A DNA stretch of 64,000 nucleotides from Camellia lanceoleosa (taxonomy: Eukaryota; Streptophyta; Magnoliopsida; Ericales; Theaceae), in NCBI GenBank assembly GCA_025200525.1, contig CM045762.1, forward strand, positions 90,834,717 through 90,898,716. Reading direction: 5' to 3'. The notes under the pieces are model-generated. The model ran no database searches and had not been told where the DNA came from. It saw nothing but the letters and a program-made list of their open reading frames with translations. A program made the translations under genes and the position numbers. This document shows positions 11,156 through 23,075 of this stretch, piece after piece. Position 1 is the first letter of the stretch, and every line of letters begins with the position of its first letter.

Positions 11156-11682
11156 CTCTGTCATGACCCGAACCCGCCCCTAAGGGTTAAGGACATAACC
11201 GGCCAGTAATCCTGAGATTACCTACGGCCTCCATACAAATAAGACATAACTCATCAGAGTAAAGGGGCCAAACGGAAGTAAAAATTAAAAACTTTGTCCA
11301 TAGAGCTGTGTTTATATGCACCCCAAAACAAACCAAACCCATATACGTTAATAACCCACATCATAAGTGCAGTAACATAAACTTCTTTACAGACAGGATC
11401 ATCTAGACTGAATCAACCCATAGCGACTATATACAATATACACAAGATCCTTGCCAACACGACAGAATACAAACACGCAGCAAAAAGGGCAAGCTTTGGT
11501 CTCGTGCGTGAGACCAAAGGATGACTCTTCCCAAAACTCCTGCTGTTCCCGGCTGACTTCACTGGGGCTGGGGTTGGTCCTCACTTGGCTCACCTACAAT
11601 CACATGAATGAGCGTAAGCGAATGCCCAGTGAATAATATCAAATAAACGAGTACGTATGCAATTATTGGAACAGTTTAACAA

Positions 11683-11996
11683 ACGGCCTTCGGCCCAATC
11701 ATTCATGTCAATCGGCCTTCGGCCCAATCATTTATTTCCATCAGCCTTTAGCCCAATTATTCATTTTCATCGGCCTTTGGTCCAATTATTCAATTCCATC
11801 GGCCTTTGGCCCAATTATTCATTTCCATCAGCCTTTGGCCCAATTATTCATTTCCATCGACCTTTGGCCCAATTATTCATTTCCATCGGCCTTTGGCCCA
11901 ATTATTCATTTCCATCGGCCTTTGGCCCAATTATTCAATTCCATCGGCCTTTGGCCCAATAATTCAATTCCATCGGCCTTTGGCCCAATTATTCAT
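11683..11996 (-). repeat. 29-bp tandem array in the Gypsy-1 LTR
   Basis: About 11 units with a 29-bp period. The shared core is GGCCTTTGGCCC (itself a near-palindrome), with a 17-bp spacer (AATTATTCATTTCCATC). The first units at 11683 keep a variant spacer (ATTCATGTCAA) identical in type to that of Gypsy-2's array at 30745-31155. Apparent ORFs (74-101 codons) are by-products of the period. Confidence 0.93.
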
Positions 11997-12289
11997 TGAA
12001 TTGCAAAACTTACACAGAAGTATCAATTAAACAATGACATACTATAAATATCTTGTCAAGATATTACTCACAGTGGTCGGTTGATTGGTTCTCGAACTCG
12101 ACCTACACATGCCATGAACATAAAAGGGTCATTAACAATTCAATCCGCTCAAAATTCACATTTCCTCTTTAGGCTTCATTCTTATCTCTATAAATCATTC
12201 ACAATGTTTAACATATGCCTAAGAGTGTTTGCAAGTGAAAGAGAATGTAAAACGAAACACAAAAAGGGCAAAAACAGGATTTCAGAAAA

Positions 12290-12520
12290 TAGGGTCCCCG
12301 CCGAAATAGACTTCGCCGAAGCGGACCCTTAGGTCTGCAGGCATCGTTGCCTCCAATCCTCGGCGTGCATTCTTCCGCCGGCGGACTTCATGACACATGG
12401 CTCCCGCCGGCGTCAACTTCCGCCGAGCGGCATCGGTTCTGCAAAAAATATGCCGAGCTCGATTTCTCGCTCGGCGGCCATTACCCTTCGGCCGGGCACG
12501 AGTCTGGTTTCCCATTTTGT
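12290..12520 (-). repeat. GC-rich variable block in the Gypsy-1 5' LTR
   Basis: Corresponds to 110-340 in the other LTR but differs at many positions, whereas both flanks match almost exactly. Contains repeated CCGCCG/CGGCGG cores and inverted pairs. Confidence 0.8.
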
Positions 12521-13520
12521 TCTTGAGTTCAATTTCGATGTTTCACCCCATTTCTTGCATATTTTGGCTCCAATCTCACATATACATATGCTAACATGCC
12601 ATAGACCCCAAATTACAACATTAAGAAGCTCAATTTCTTGATTTGTCTACATGCATGTCCCAAAATGTGTCAACTCATCACCAACATGCTCAAATTCAAA
12701 CATGCAAAGCTTACTCTTTCATGATCTACTCTTGCATGCAAGAAATTCATATCATTCACAACTTATTTGGTGAAGAGATGGTCATACACATGGATTTCAA
12801 ACAAGATTCAACATAGATTGCACACATTAAGCTTAAACATGGAGGATCATGGCAATTTCATGCATGCATGCCTTAATTGACCTTAGATTCAACATGTTTG
12901 ACTCAAACCTCTTACATACACACTAATTCATGCTCTTGACCATCCATTAGACTTCAATTCATAAGATGATAGCTAAAGAAATGCATGAATCACTCACCAA
13001 AAGGCTTTAATCTTCCAACCTATAGTCAATTCTTGAGTTGATCTTCAAATTATCAAGCTTTGAGGCCAAAATCCCAATTTCCTCACCCTCTCTCTCTTGC
13101 CGACCCTCTCTTCTCCCTTTGAGTTTTTGATAAGCCAAATGAAGTGAATAAGAGAGAATAGGGAGTGTAGAGGCTTATAACAAAACCCCACTAAGGCCAA
13201 TATTAAAATAATAAGGTAGTTGGGCTCTAATTCATCAATTTAATCAGTTTAAATTGACCAGAATCAATTTCCAATTAAATTTCACCGTAGGCTCTAAAAA
13301 TTATGCCAATTGCAATGGTGTAATCAATTTCGGGTTCTGTAGCCGATAAGGCCCTCAATTTAATTCCCGAAGGGGACTATTTAAATAGATATTCCTACGG
13401 CGAACAGATATGAATTCAAAATCACATATTATCACATAATGGCACACAAAATCATGCTAAACACATAACCATAAACAAATTAAGGGCCAGTTTAGCATAA
13501 TACAGAATAGGGGTATCACA

Positions 13521-15968
13521 GGTTGACAACCTTTCTTTGAACCTTGCTTCTTAAGCCTTTGCCCTTGTGTTTCCCATCTTCTCATCAACTATTTTTGAGC
13601 TTTTTTACCCCTGAATTTCAGAGTTTTTCAGAGGCTAAAATCATTTTTTGAAGTCCTAAAAGTAGAGGGGTTAGCCTCCCCTCTTTATGCTTGTGTACTA
13701 ATTTTAACCCCTCAATATTTTTTCTTATTATTGTAGTTGTTTTTGTCTTAATTCTAGCACTTTTTTGGACTATTTTAGGATTGTTTTAGGACTATTTTTA
13801 TGCGTTAGCTTCATTCATGCTTCGTATAGTATGCTTGTAGTGTGATGGTCCTCATAGGCTTGGTGGTTTAGGCCTTAACCACCAACCTATTTGAGTTGAT
13901 AGCCTTTATTTCTTACTTTCCATACTTGTGTTCACATCTACGAATCTCTGCAACCTTCCTCCTTTCTTGGCTTTTTCTCTTTGTTTTGAGAGTCGCTCCA
14001 AACGGAGTATTGTTTAAGCTTGAAGGGGTGATATTGTACTTAATGGTTTAATCCCTTTAGGGGTTCATTACCAACGGCATGATCTCCCTCTGATGCCCAA
14101 AACAACATTTGATTGTATACTTCTCTCCATTAGTGGACTTAAAACTCATTATTGGACTCAATTGATTAATGAATGGAAGGTAATTAAAACGAAGTAATAA
14201 AATTAGGGTTAAAATTGAACAAGATCATAAAATAATTTTGTGTTCAATCAGACGTTAATTGAACACATGGAGACTTGAGTCATTTCAAACTTTTTAGTGA
14301 TGAAATGGTCCAAGTTTCCAAGGTCAACCACTTCCATTGATCAATCCATGATAGGGAGGAGGTTTTGTTGGTCTTTCCTTACCATTTATTGAAATTGTAT
14401 CCCTCAGTTCATAAGTCATCACGCAACCAAATTGCATCGATTGGTGGCTTGCGAATCAAGCCTACCCCTCCTTTGACATTTTTGCTGATAAGGAGAGGCA
14501 GGGTGGACAAACATCCCCTACAGGAAAGAACCAACATTAGTGGCCGGCAGGCCATTTTTACTGGGCGGCAGGCCACTACTTTTGGGTTGCCAACCACTTT
14601 TTTCAGCCAGGGAGTGTCCTTTTTCTAGCAGAGCAAAGCAGAGGCTAAGGTGGAAAAAAAGTGCAATTTTCTAACTGTGCAACAGGGGGTTCTGGCAACA
14701 AAACAGGGGACTTTTTTGGGTGGAAATCTGCGTGCACACATGGGTCAACCCTCATTCCCTGGGGCTCATAATAGTTAATTAATTAGCTAATTAATTGTGC
14801 ATTGTAATTAGCTAGTTAGTTTTTATATTAAACTAAATAAAATAGCTAGTTAATTTTTTGTTGTGCTTATTTAATTAGCTAAAGTTAGTTAATTCATTGT
14901 TGTAATAATTAGTTAAGTACAATAATTAGTAAATAGCTTAGCTAGGGCATTTATTCGGACCCTCTTGTGCGAAGGCCAAATTGTAACAATGTGTATATCT
15001 TCCAACCTCACGTCTTTCTCCCTTTTATTTACTTGCTTATAATGGGTAGTTTAGAGCATGATGTTTCTTTTACCGTTTCCCATGTTTGCATCCATTTGTC
15101 TTGCATGCATCGAGGCTCAGTTCATCATTCTAACAAAGCATTGTTGTTTATTACTCCGTCGAATACGTGTTTAAACTGCATGCTATCAAAGTGATTCACA
15201 TGGTATATTAGTAGCCAAGCCCATTAATTGCATGTGTTGCATTAGTTAGGGGCATGTATGTTTCTCACCCTTTTGTTTCTTTTAGCTTGCCTTGGAGTAC
15301 GAGGTGAACACTTTTGTGCTTTAGCATATCCATGCGTGTGATTGTTGCCATGTCTAGTATGCTTGCCATGAGGCTAAGTGCTTAATTGATATACTTGCTT
15401 GAATGCCTATGGATGAAGGCTAATTGCTTGAATTAGAATAATTTGAGTGATGTATATATGAGATCACTTTTTCAAGTGATACATATTCAAACAAACATGA
15501 ATTAAAGTGTTCCAATTTTTGCAAATTAGTCTATACTTGTGTGCGCATCACATAGTAACAATAGCCTAATAACCGGAACAAGAGCATATAATGTAAATAA
15601 GAATCACATCATGATTAGTAGAGGTCGATCATTGATCGGGCAAGTGGGGTGCTCAATTCCTGACCTTCCCTTCTCGTACCTAAGTTCCTGAGTCAAGACA
15701 ATCTTGGTGATGATGGACATGTGGCCTTTGGCACGAGTCGTGGGTTTCCTAAATGTCCCAAAAATATTTAGGTGGCGACTTTGTATCTGGCAAAACAGTC
15801 CATTTTTGTTATTTCGATTCAAAATCGATTTTTCAAAAGAATTGTCGAATTTAAACTCATTTGTGTTTATCTATTTCACATTGCACTTGTGGAATCAGAT
15901 TCAGAATCACAGGACTCCGAACTGTAGGGTTATCATATTTGAAAGGAGCGTGAAAAGTCAAGCTACAG
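13521..15968 (+). repeat. Tat-A 5' LTR, 3' portion (about 2.4 kb)
   Basis: Ends AAGCTACA at 15968, immediately before a Tat-type primer region. Its body matches, in the opposite orientation, the Tat-B LTR at 56322 to about 58770 (for example CTTCTTAAGCCTTTGCCC near 13547, and the AGTGGCCGGCAGGCCA cluster near 14540). About 760 bp of LTR start present in Tat-B are missing here; Gypsy-1 sits at that break, so the rest should lie left of the window. Confidence 0.85.
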
Positions 15969-15969
15969 T

Positions 15970-15992
15970 ATCTAGCTACTCTGCTGGGGACA
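15970..15992 (+). other. Tat-A primer-binding region
   Basis: TAGCTACTCTGCTGGGGAC follows the LTR end and corresponds to TGGCGACTCTACTGGGGA at Tat-B (56299-56316, minus strand). Such a sequence directly after the LTR is characteristic of plant Tat/Ogre elements. I do not assign the tRNA with certainty. Confidence 0.75.
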
Positions 15993-16918
15993 TTAAAGAA
16001 CTTGACTCAATCTTCATGATGTGAAATTTTATCTACATTTATATGTTCTTAGCATTGCATTTGCATAGGTGCGCTTAAGTCACTGTGTTTGCCATCTTCT
16101 ATTCCTGGACGGTTTGCCGGAGGCTTGTCCAAAAGTTTGCCAAAAGGCTGACCAGTCGTGGGCTCTGCCATGATGGGAACACAACCCTTGGATCTGGACT
16201 ACCGCTATACTGTTTGATCCTCCATTCACTTCTCCGTGTTAGGTGCGAGAGGTATATTAGGTAGTCTTGCTGAGGTACTCCCTTTGACCATTTAGCCGAG
16301 TTACATATAGAAAAGCCATAGTGATTGATCCATATTAGGACAGGATGCTCACCCAAAATGTAGGATTGCGTAAAACTGTTTGATTGAAATAGTATAACCT
16401 AGTTCATGACAAAACTAGGACAGGGCAACCCTACCCCCTCATAGGGGTGTTTTAGCTTTCTCTTAACTGGTATATGCTTTATAGTGAAACTGTATAGGGA
16501 TGTGCATAGCAATTGCAAATTTGGTATCTATTTTGGGGGCAAAATTCAGTGTGGAGTACAGTCCTACAGCTTTGATCATGTCTGTGTTGATAACATCTTA
16601 GCTAAGGCGCTGTGCGGTTTCTAATTACTTCTCTTTTGTTTTATTTCTTTTGCTAGGTAGTTTAAAACCATAGCTTTAGAAAGATCAGATATCCTCCAAG
16701 TACTGTGGACCCAAGTTAGAAGACTTTGCACAGCCGGGGTTCTTGTTCAGGAACAACCCGTGTGTAGCTCACTCTCACCAGTTACAAGACGAAGGAGAAT
16801 CAAACAGAGTTCACTAATCCAATTCTTACAATAGTCACCCCTCTGCACACTTGTGTCCAGTCCAGTTTGGGAACAATCATCCACTTGCAGCCCAACACGA
16901 GATCAATCACCTATTCCA
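15993..16918 (+). other. Tat-A 5' leader, non-coding
   Basis: No ORF of note. It matches the Tat-B leader (55371-56298) in inverse orientation, e.g. the segments with AGACTACC/CTAGTTCATGAC and the inverted pair GGGTTCTTGTTC / GGAACAACCC near 16737. Probably the packaging and translational leader of the element. Confidence 0.65.
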
Positions 16919-17945
16919 ATGGCACAATATCCCCTAGCCAGTATAGAAGAACTAATACACCATCTGCAACAGACAATTGAGACCCTACAGAAGGATGCGG
17001 CCAGTTAGGCTGGGGTCATGGCCCATCAAGCTGAGGTCATAACCGGGCTACAACAACAACAACGACAACGACAACCAGCTGCGGCCTCTGCATCCCATGC
17101 ACCTACCGCAGCTATCCCAGTACCCGGATCCACCGCTCATATTGCTAATGTTCAAGACAAACAGGGCAATCCAGCAGAGGCAATTCCAGCACAAACCTCC
17201 AAAGCCCCAGTTTATCAAACCAATGTTCCGTTCGAGTTCGAGGTTGATCCAATTGTGCTCAAGGTTAATAAACTGGAAAAGTTGTTCAAGAGAGCGCAAG
17301 GGGTCAACTCTATCCCAGACATAGAGGATGGGTACACCGATTCTGTAGTTGTATTACCGAATCAGTTTAAAATCCCGCACATTGACCATTTTGACAGTTC
17401 CAGAGATCCAATGGTTCACCTATGACTATTTTTGGATATTTTGCGGCCGATGGGCTTAACTAGACTACAAAAGTTGTCTTTCTTTGGTCGCACCATGCTG
17501 GGTACAATAGCTATTTGGTATGCTAACTTGGAAGATTCTGTCAAACAGAATTGGGAAGAGATGGCCGAGGCCTTCATTGCTCAGTATTCTTACAATACAC
17601 AGATTGAGGTCACAACTTGTGATCTCGAGGCAACACGCCAAGAGCCGAAGGAGGGTTTCTCTGAATTTGTGACAAGATGGAGAGCTAAAGCCTTAATGAT
17701 GACCACGATGCCTTCTGAGAAGGACCAGATCATGATGGTTGTCCAGAATCTGCATGGAAAGCTATTTCAGAAAATGATTGTGCTCCCATTATTTACATTT
17801 ACAGAACTTCATGAAATGGGAGTGCAATCGAAGATGCCGTGAAGCAGGGGCTTATTACAGATGAGAAGGAGCCAGCAAAAAGGCCGTTTGTTCGCTATTC
17901 CAATTTTGCCAGTGGTAGCACAGCTGCGAGGCCATCAAACATAAG
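16919..17945 (+). pseudogene. Tat-A gag, N-terminal part (split by a solo LTR)
   Basis: Starts ATG at 16919 (MAQYPLASIEELIHHLQQ). Interrupted by TAG at 17006-17008, then a Gln/Ala-rich region (QQQQRQRQPAAASASHAP), the capsid region (MGLTRLQKLSFFGRTMLG; WEEMAEAFIAQYSYNTQIEV; EFVTRWRAKA) and a tail toward 17945. A TGA at 17424-17426 replaces an arginine codon seen in Tat-B, and a 1-bp loss near 17832 shifts the frame. The closest relative in the window is the Tat-B gag (54441-55370). The reading frame continues without loss at 21503 once the LTR and one target duplication are disregarded. Confidence 0.92.
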
Positions 17946-19020
17946 TGTGGGCTCGCCTTTTTCTCGCACCCCCATCTTTTGAAAAAAGGTTTGAAAAGAA
18001 AGCGTCACAGTTCGAACTCTACCTGCAGTTCTGAATCTAGTCTCACAAGTGCAATGTGAAACTGATAAACACCAAAGAGTCCAATCCGGCAAATCGTTTT
18101 GGAAAATTGATTTTAGATCAAATAATGCCAAAACTGGATTGCTTTGCCAGATTACAGAGTCGCCACCTAAATATTTTATTTTTAGGAAATTTAGGAAACC
18201 CTGACTCATGCCAAAGGCCACGTGTTCGTAATCACCAAAGTTGCCTCGGCTCGGGAACTTGGGTACGAGAGGGGAAGGTCATGAAATGAGCAACCCCGCT
18301 CGCCGGATCAAAGGATCGGCCTCTACTAATCATGATATGTGATTTTAAAAATCTTATGTGTTCTTATTCTAGTTATTAGCTAACTTTACTATGTGACGCA
18401 CACAAGCAAGTATAGACCAAAATCGTAAGAATTGGAATGAATTTGACTCATCTTTGTTTTCGAAAATGGTTTGAATTTGCCACCTTCAAGTGGGCTAAAA
18501 CGCGGATTTGCCACCTCAAGTGGGCTTAAAACATACCTTTGTTGAATCGTTCCAATTCAAACAATCAAGCCTTCATCCACAAGCATTCGAGCAGTTTAGC
18601 ATATAAGCACATAACCTCATGACAAGCATGTGAAACATGGCGATATGGCAATCACACTCATGCAAGTATGCTAAAGCATAAAACTTACCGAGTACTCTAT
18701 GCCAAAACAAAAGCTAGTTAAAAAGAATGCATAATCCTAACTATACAAGACGCCTAATGCAACACATGCAATATGAAATTAAATAGCCTCAGCTACTTAA
18801 TCATGGTATTTGCAACACTTTGATAGCATGCTTTGAAACACGTATTCAAAGAAGTATTGAAATAACAATGCAGTTTGAATGATACGCCGAGCCTTGGTGC
18901 ATGCAATACGAATGAATAATGCAAACATGCAAGCATAAGGTATGCTAATTGAAAATGTCCCTAATCTAACCATCGAAAGCTGTTAAGTAAAAGGGAGAAA
19001 GACGTAGGGTTGGAAGACAT

Positions 19021-19040
19021 GCACACACACACACACACAC
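19021..19040. repeat. (CA)n microsatellite
   Basis: About ten CA units inside the solo LTR; the related LTRs lack the expansion at this site. Confidence 0.95.
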
Positions 19041-21034
19041 TTATTACAACATTGTGCCCTCGCGAAGGAGGGTCCGAATGAATAAGCTAACTAGCTATGC
19101 TAATTAAGCTAAGCTATTACAACACAATTAATTAACTATTCTAGCTAACTAGTTATTACAAACCGAATTAAACTAATTAATTACAATACGAATTAATTAA
19201 TTAAATACTTACAACACTTGCATTAATGAATTAGCTACAACTAACTATTTAAGCAAAGCAAGTAAATGGCCTCGAGGGGCGAGGGATGCATGCATGCTTG
19301 GTTGCTCCACCCAAAAATGCCATTGCCTTGCCATTGGATGCCTCTGTTTGCACTCGTTTGATCACTAAAAATTGGGCCAACTCCCAGAGTGCTTCTGCTT
19401 CAATTCAGGAGCACACTTACACAAAAATTCACTGGTGGTCGATCGGCTACAAAAAGTGGCTATCGGCTACTTCAACTAGCCGGTCGGCCACTAATTCTGG
19501 CCGGTCAGCCACTCATTTCCTGGACTTCTCCTTTTGCTGCAACAGAGAGCAAACAGAGGCAAAGTAAGGTATTTTCAAGGAATGTGTGTACTGTTGCCCT
19601 CCTTATCATTACACAAACTCAAAGGAGGGTAACTCTTGGCCTTTGAACCATCAACCAAGCATTTTCAATGCATGATGGCTAGAAAACCAAGCTTGTACAA
19701 GGTTAATGAGTGCACAAACAAGACCAAAACAACCACCACCCTATGATGCATGATCAAGGGTGACAGTGACCTAGAAAAGTGGCACGTTTCATCACTTTGA
19801 GTATGAAACATCCCAATTTTCTCATGTTCGGATTAACGTTCGATCCGAACACATGCAATGCAACACAACATGCTTATCTTGCTCAAGTTTTACTTATCCA
19901 ATTTTGTTTACTCATTTTAGTTACCATGCCATTCTTTAATTGATTTAGTCCATTGGTGAGAGTCCTCTAAAGAGAAAGAAGTTTCAACCAAGGGATGATG
20001 TAAGGCAAGAGAGAGTTCATGCCGTTGGTTAGTAGAAACCCTCAAAAGAGAATTAAAACTATTAAGCACAAACTCTATCTCAAGCTTAAAAGGTCCCAAA
20101 CTTGAAACAACTCTCAAAAGCAATTGAAAGAGTGGAACAAATGAGTATGTGACAGAGATTATGATGCTGAGATTACATGCAAAACAATACTACAACATGC
20201 AAGCAACTCAAGCATTTCATGCTTAAAGCAAACAATGAGCTAGTGGAGACCATTACACTATAGGCATGCAATACAAAGCTCAAAAGATACAAACACTTCA
20301 AAAAAGTCCTAAGACAGCACAAAAGGAGTCCTAGAACATGCTTGAATTAAACTAAAGATAGCTAGAATAAGAGGCCAAAACATAGCACAAGCTAGACTAT
20401 CAAGCACAATTGCACCACAAGTACACAAAGCAAGCCTCAAGTGCTTCAATCAGCCCAAAACAGAGCTAAAACATGCCAAAATAGAGCCTAAAACATGCTT
20501 GAATTAAGCTAAGTTAAGCTAGAAAATCAGGCTAACATGTGAAGCAACCTAGGCATGGAAGCTAGATACAAGGAGGGGAGGCTAAACCCTTCCATTTTGA
20601 ACTTCAAAAGTTGATTTTTACCACTGAAATAACTCTGAATTTCAGCGGTTGAAAGGGCCAAAAAGTTTGGTTTAAGGGTGGTAAGAAATGGCATAAAAGG
20701 CTTCACAAGCCAAGGAACAAAAAGAGGAGACAACCCCCTAACTCACCAAGACTTAAACTACCATTTTCAAGCCTCAAAAACAGAGTTTTTTGTAGTTGAA
20801 AAATCAGGTCAAAACAGTATAAAAAAGATAGTAACTCAAGTTATGTAAGACAAGTTTAAAAGGTAAGTCTTATACCTCTTGAAGCACAAGACAATTTTAG
20901 GCACAAATTCAAGCTCAAAACCCTTTCTAAGGCTCCAAGAAGACCTCCTAGAACCTCAGCTCCAAGGTAGTCAAGATTGATCAAGAGTATATGCAAAAGT
21001 GTAGAGAAAGCTAACTACAAAGCACAAAATAAGA

Positions 21035-21061
21035 AGAGAGAGAGAGAGAGAGAGAGAGAGA
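21035..21061. repeat. (GA)n microsatellite
   Basis: Uninterrupted GA run in the solo LTR just downstream (on the minus strand) of its TATA box. Confidence 0.95.
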
Positions 21062-21108
21062 ATTTTGATCTAAATTGTCTAATCCCTCAAAATGGGGGAG
21101 AGACCCCT

Positions 21109-21118
21109 CTATATATAG
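21109..21118 (-). promoter_or_regulatory. TATA box of the 17946-21497 LTR
   Basis: CTATATATAG about 380 bp from the LTR start. The Tat-B LTR has CTATAAATAG at the equivalent place (59145-59154). Confidence 0.6.
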
Positions 21119-21502
21119 AAAAAAAAGAGTCAGGCTTGTGTTCATCCCTCGATATACGTGTATGGAGATGCCCTTCAGTGCACAACAGCTGGCAAACAAA
21201 TATCTAAAAAAGAAGACAAATGGCCGTCAGCCACTCTAAGTAGCCGACCGACCCGACAAGAACCAAAAGTGGCCGACAAGGCCAATAGTGGCCGACAAGA
21301 CCCCTTCCCCTTCCAGGCAAGAGGCAACAAGGTTAGGCCCAAAAACAAGAACAAAACAAAATGAGTTTAGGGGCTCAAAGACAAGGCGTTCCGCCGAGAA
21401 CTTTAGGCGCTCAAAACAAGCACAAGCAAGCACAATCATCGAGTGCACAAACGATGACGTCCAAGTCTTGAGGTTGGTCCAAAATGAGGTGTCTACAGTA
21501 AG

Positions 21503-22285
21503 TGTAGTCACCATAACCAAGACTGCTGACCCCTTTGCCAACACAAGCTCACAAACATCGTCCAACCCTACCCAGCCCCAGAGGACTTTTAACCAACTGT
21601 ACATGACTCTATCTCAAGCCATGAAGGTGTTAGTCAAGAAAAGGCACCTCAAACCCTTAGAACCTCGCCCATTGCCTGACCCTCTTCCACCCAAACATAA
21701 CCCTGCAAAATATTGTGCCTTCCACCAATAGCATGGTCATGATATCGACTAATGCTTTCGATTGCGTCATGAGATTCAAGATCTCATTGACAACAAGATT
21801 ATTGCACCACCCCAAAAGCCAAATGTGACCACCAATCCAATCCCAGCCCATAATCAAGTCCTCCCACCTCGAAATCTTAACCTGATCCATATACTCACCA
21901 CCTTTTATGACCCCAGCGTATATATTACCCCCTCCCACCTACCAAAACCGATGTTGTTCATTCCAGAAGGCATAGATCTATGCATGATGGACATGACCAA
22001 ACCTCAATCCAAGCCTGTGGTGATGAGACTTACAATAGAAGGGGAGTCAACCTTGGAGGAAGGTACTAGTCTGTTGCCAGAGTGTTCTGAGGACTTATCC
22101 GATAGGGTGTATGATCCAAGTTGCTATGTTGTGTTAACTGGTCAAATCAAGCCTGAATTGGTGTTGCCCACCTGGGTAGACATCAATGTGGTAAGGGAAG
22201 ATGGCCCGAGCAAGGGGTTGGATGATTTGGTAGACCTCAAAAAGGATTTGGACAACTTGTAATTCTTTGATGAGTACGATCAGGG
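21503..22285 (+). pseudogene. Tat-A gag, C-terminal part with knuckle region
   Basis: Continues the frame of 16919-17945. Contains ITKTADPFANTSSQTSSN, then MTLSQAMKVLVKKRHLKPLE and a zinc-knuckle-like stretch NPAKYCAFHQ(stop)HGHDID(stop)CFRLRHEIQDLID, typical of Tat gag C-termini. Two stop codons fall within the knuckle (TAG at 21730, TAA at 21748). The tail 21762-22260 is one open frame (MRHEIQDLIDNKI... to KKDLDNL). The homology stops at about 22285, where an LTR fragment of another element begins. Confidence 0.88.
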
Positions 22286-22538
22286 AGGCTCGAGCGAAAG
22301 AACTAAAACACAGTGCTCGCTCGAGCAACAAAAGTCTCGCTCGAGCGAAGACACAAAAATCTGGGCAGCAATTATCAGTTCAAACTCAGTACCAACCTGT
22401 AACAAACCTACCCAACACATCCTAAAACTCATATACAAAGAACTAAAGGATGGAAATGAAACTCAAACAGCAACCAACACCACGAAACCTAAATCCGGAA
22501 TACAATAAACAAAGGAGAGAAAACTAGGATCGTTATAA
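22286..22538 (-). repeat. LTR fragment of a third Gypsy element (Gypsy-3), CTCGAGCG-rich
   Basis: Lies directly beyond a purine tract (minus strand TAAGAGGGGGAG, 22540-22551), so its minus-strand start TTATAACGATCC is an LTR start, possibly mutated from TG. It contains CTCGAGCG at 22289-22296 and a perfect CGCTCGAGCG palindrome at 22338-22347. The remainder of the LTR is absent; it is cut at the Tat-A gag junction. Confidence 0.75.
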
Positions 22539-22551
22539 CCTCCCCCTCTTA

Positions 22552-23075
22552 AAGAATTTCGTCCCCGAAATTAGATATAAGTTTCAAAATTTTTGATTTC
22601 TCAAATCTCAACAACATTACAAGTCAATATTCAACATCCTGACCCATACCGGTCATCCCATCTCTTTTCAAGAGGCAATTCACAATATAATTTTCAACAT
22701 GCATTATCAACATGCATTCCTTTGAATTTCAACAAGTTTCAATATCATATTCCACAATTTTATAACATATTCAATGTTAATAACATACTTGCATTTCTAC
22801 AACATATTTAACATACACAATGTTAAAATAAGCTTCCATTTTCAAGGCATATTCCATAATACTTCCATAAACCAAAACATATACAATGTTTTACAACTTA
22901 AGACATATTCAATGCTTTTAAAGTTTATCATTACAACAAAATTTCCAATACATGGTTAAACATTAACAAACAAGTCCGGATATTTCTCACGGACATCCAA
23001 CTCACGTTCCCAAGTGACGTCCTCAACCCCGCGATGTTTCCACAAAAATTTTACGCTTAGTTCAGCCCTTTCTCA
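22552..23075 (-). pseudogene. Gypsy-3 pol 3' end with chromodomain remnant
   Basis: The minus strand at about 22966-23042 encodes LWKHRGVEDVTWERELDVRE followed by KYPDLF, the C-terminal half of a chromovirus chromodomain. It is followed by an AT-rich tail and the typical ATTTCGGGGACGAAATTC stretch (22556-22573) and purine tract. The upstream frame is corrupted by stops. It is joined at about 23075 to a Tat fragment of the same strand, not to its own integrase. Confidence 0.8.

Larger units (their letters stand above)
1..13520 (-). mobile_element. Gypsy-1: Ty3/Gypsy chromovirus (Tekay-like) LTR retrotransposon, left end outside window
   Basis: Read on the minus strand, the order is 5' LTR (11159-13520), primer site, gag, protease, RT, RNase H, integrase, chromodomain, purine tract and 3' LTR (1-1354, truncated by the window edge). 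The domain order RT-RNaseH-IN and the C-terminal chromodomain place it among plant chromoviruses; the RT and chromodomain resemble the Tekay/Del lineage (inference from recalled family features). The two LTRs are nearly identical over about 1 kb, so insertion looks fairly recent, yet gag and protease carry stops and frameshifts and the integrase is split by a solo LTR. It appears inserted inside the 5' LTR of Tat-A. Confidence 0.93.
11159..13520 (-). repeat. Gypsy-1 5' LTR (2362 bp)
   Basis: On the minus strand it starts TGTGATACCCC at 13520 and ends GGGTCATGACA at 11159, next to the primer site. Positions 12167-13520 match the window's first 1354 bases almost perfectly, apart from the block 12290-12520. 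It contains the 29-bp tandem array at 11683-11996. The base after 13520 starts GGTTG, which should be the target duplication. Confidence 0.94.
17946..21497 (-). mobile_element. Solo LTR (3552 bp) of a Tat-type element, inside Tat-A gag
   Basis: On the minus strand it starts TGTAGACACCTCATTTTGG at 21497 and ends GGCGAGCCCACA at 17946. It is flanked by ATAAG (17941-17945) and GTAAG (21498-21502), a 5-bp target duplication with one mismatch. Large parts resemble the Tat-B LTR (for example 18020-18300 versus 56380-56680). No coding sequence lies between the ends. GC-rich GGCCGGTCGGCCAC-type motifs occur at 19440-19510 and 21220-21300. Confidence 0.88.

Noticed and set aside
11683..11996. CRISPR-like look of the 29-bp and 73-bp arrays
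   Set aside because: Plant nuclear context, the 29-bp units have no unique spacers (spacer repeats too), and no cas genes exist.
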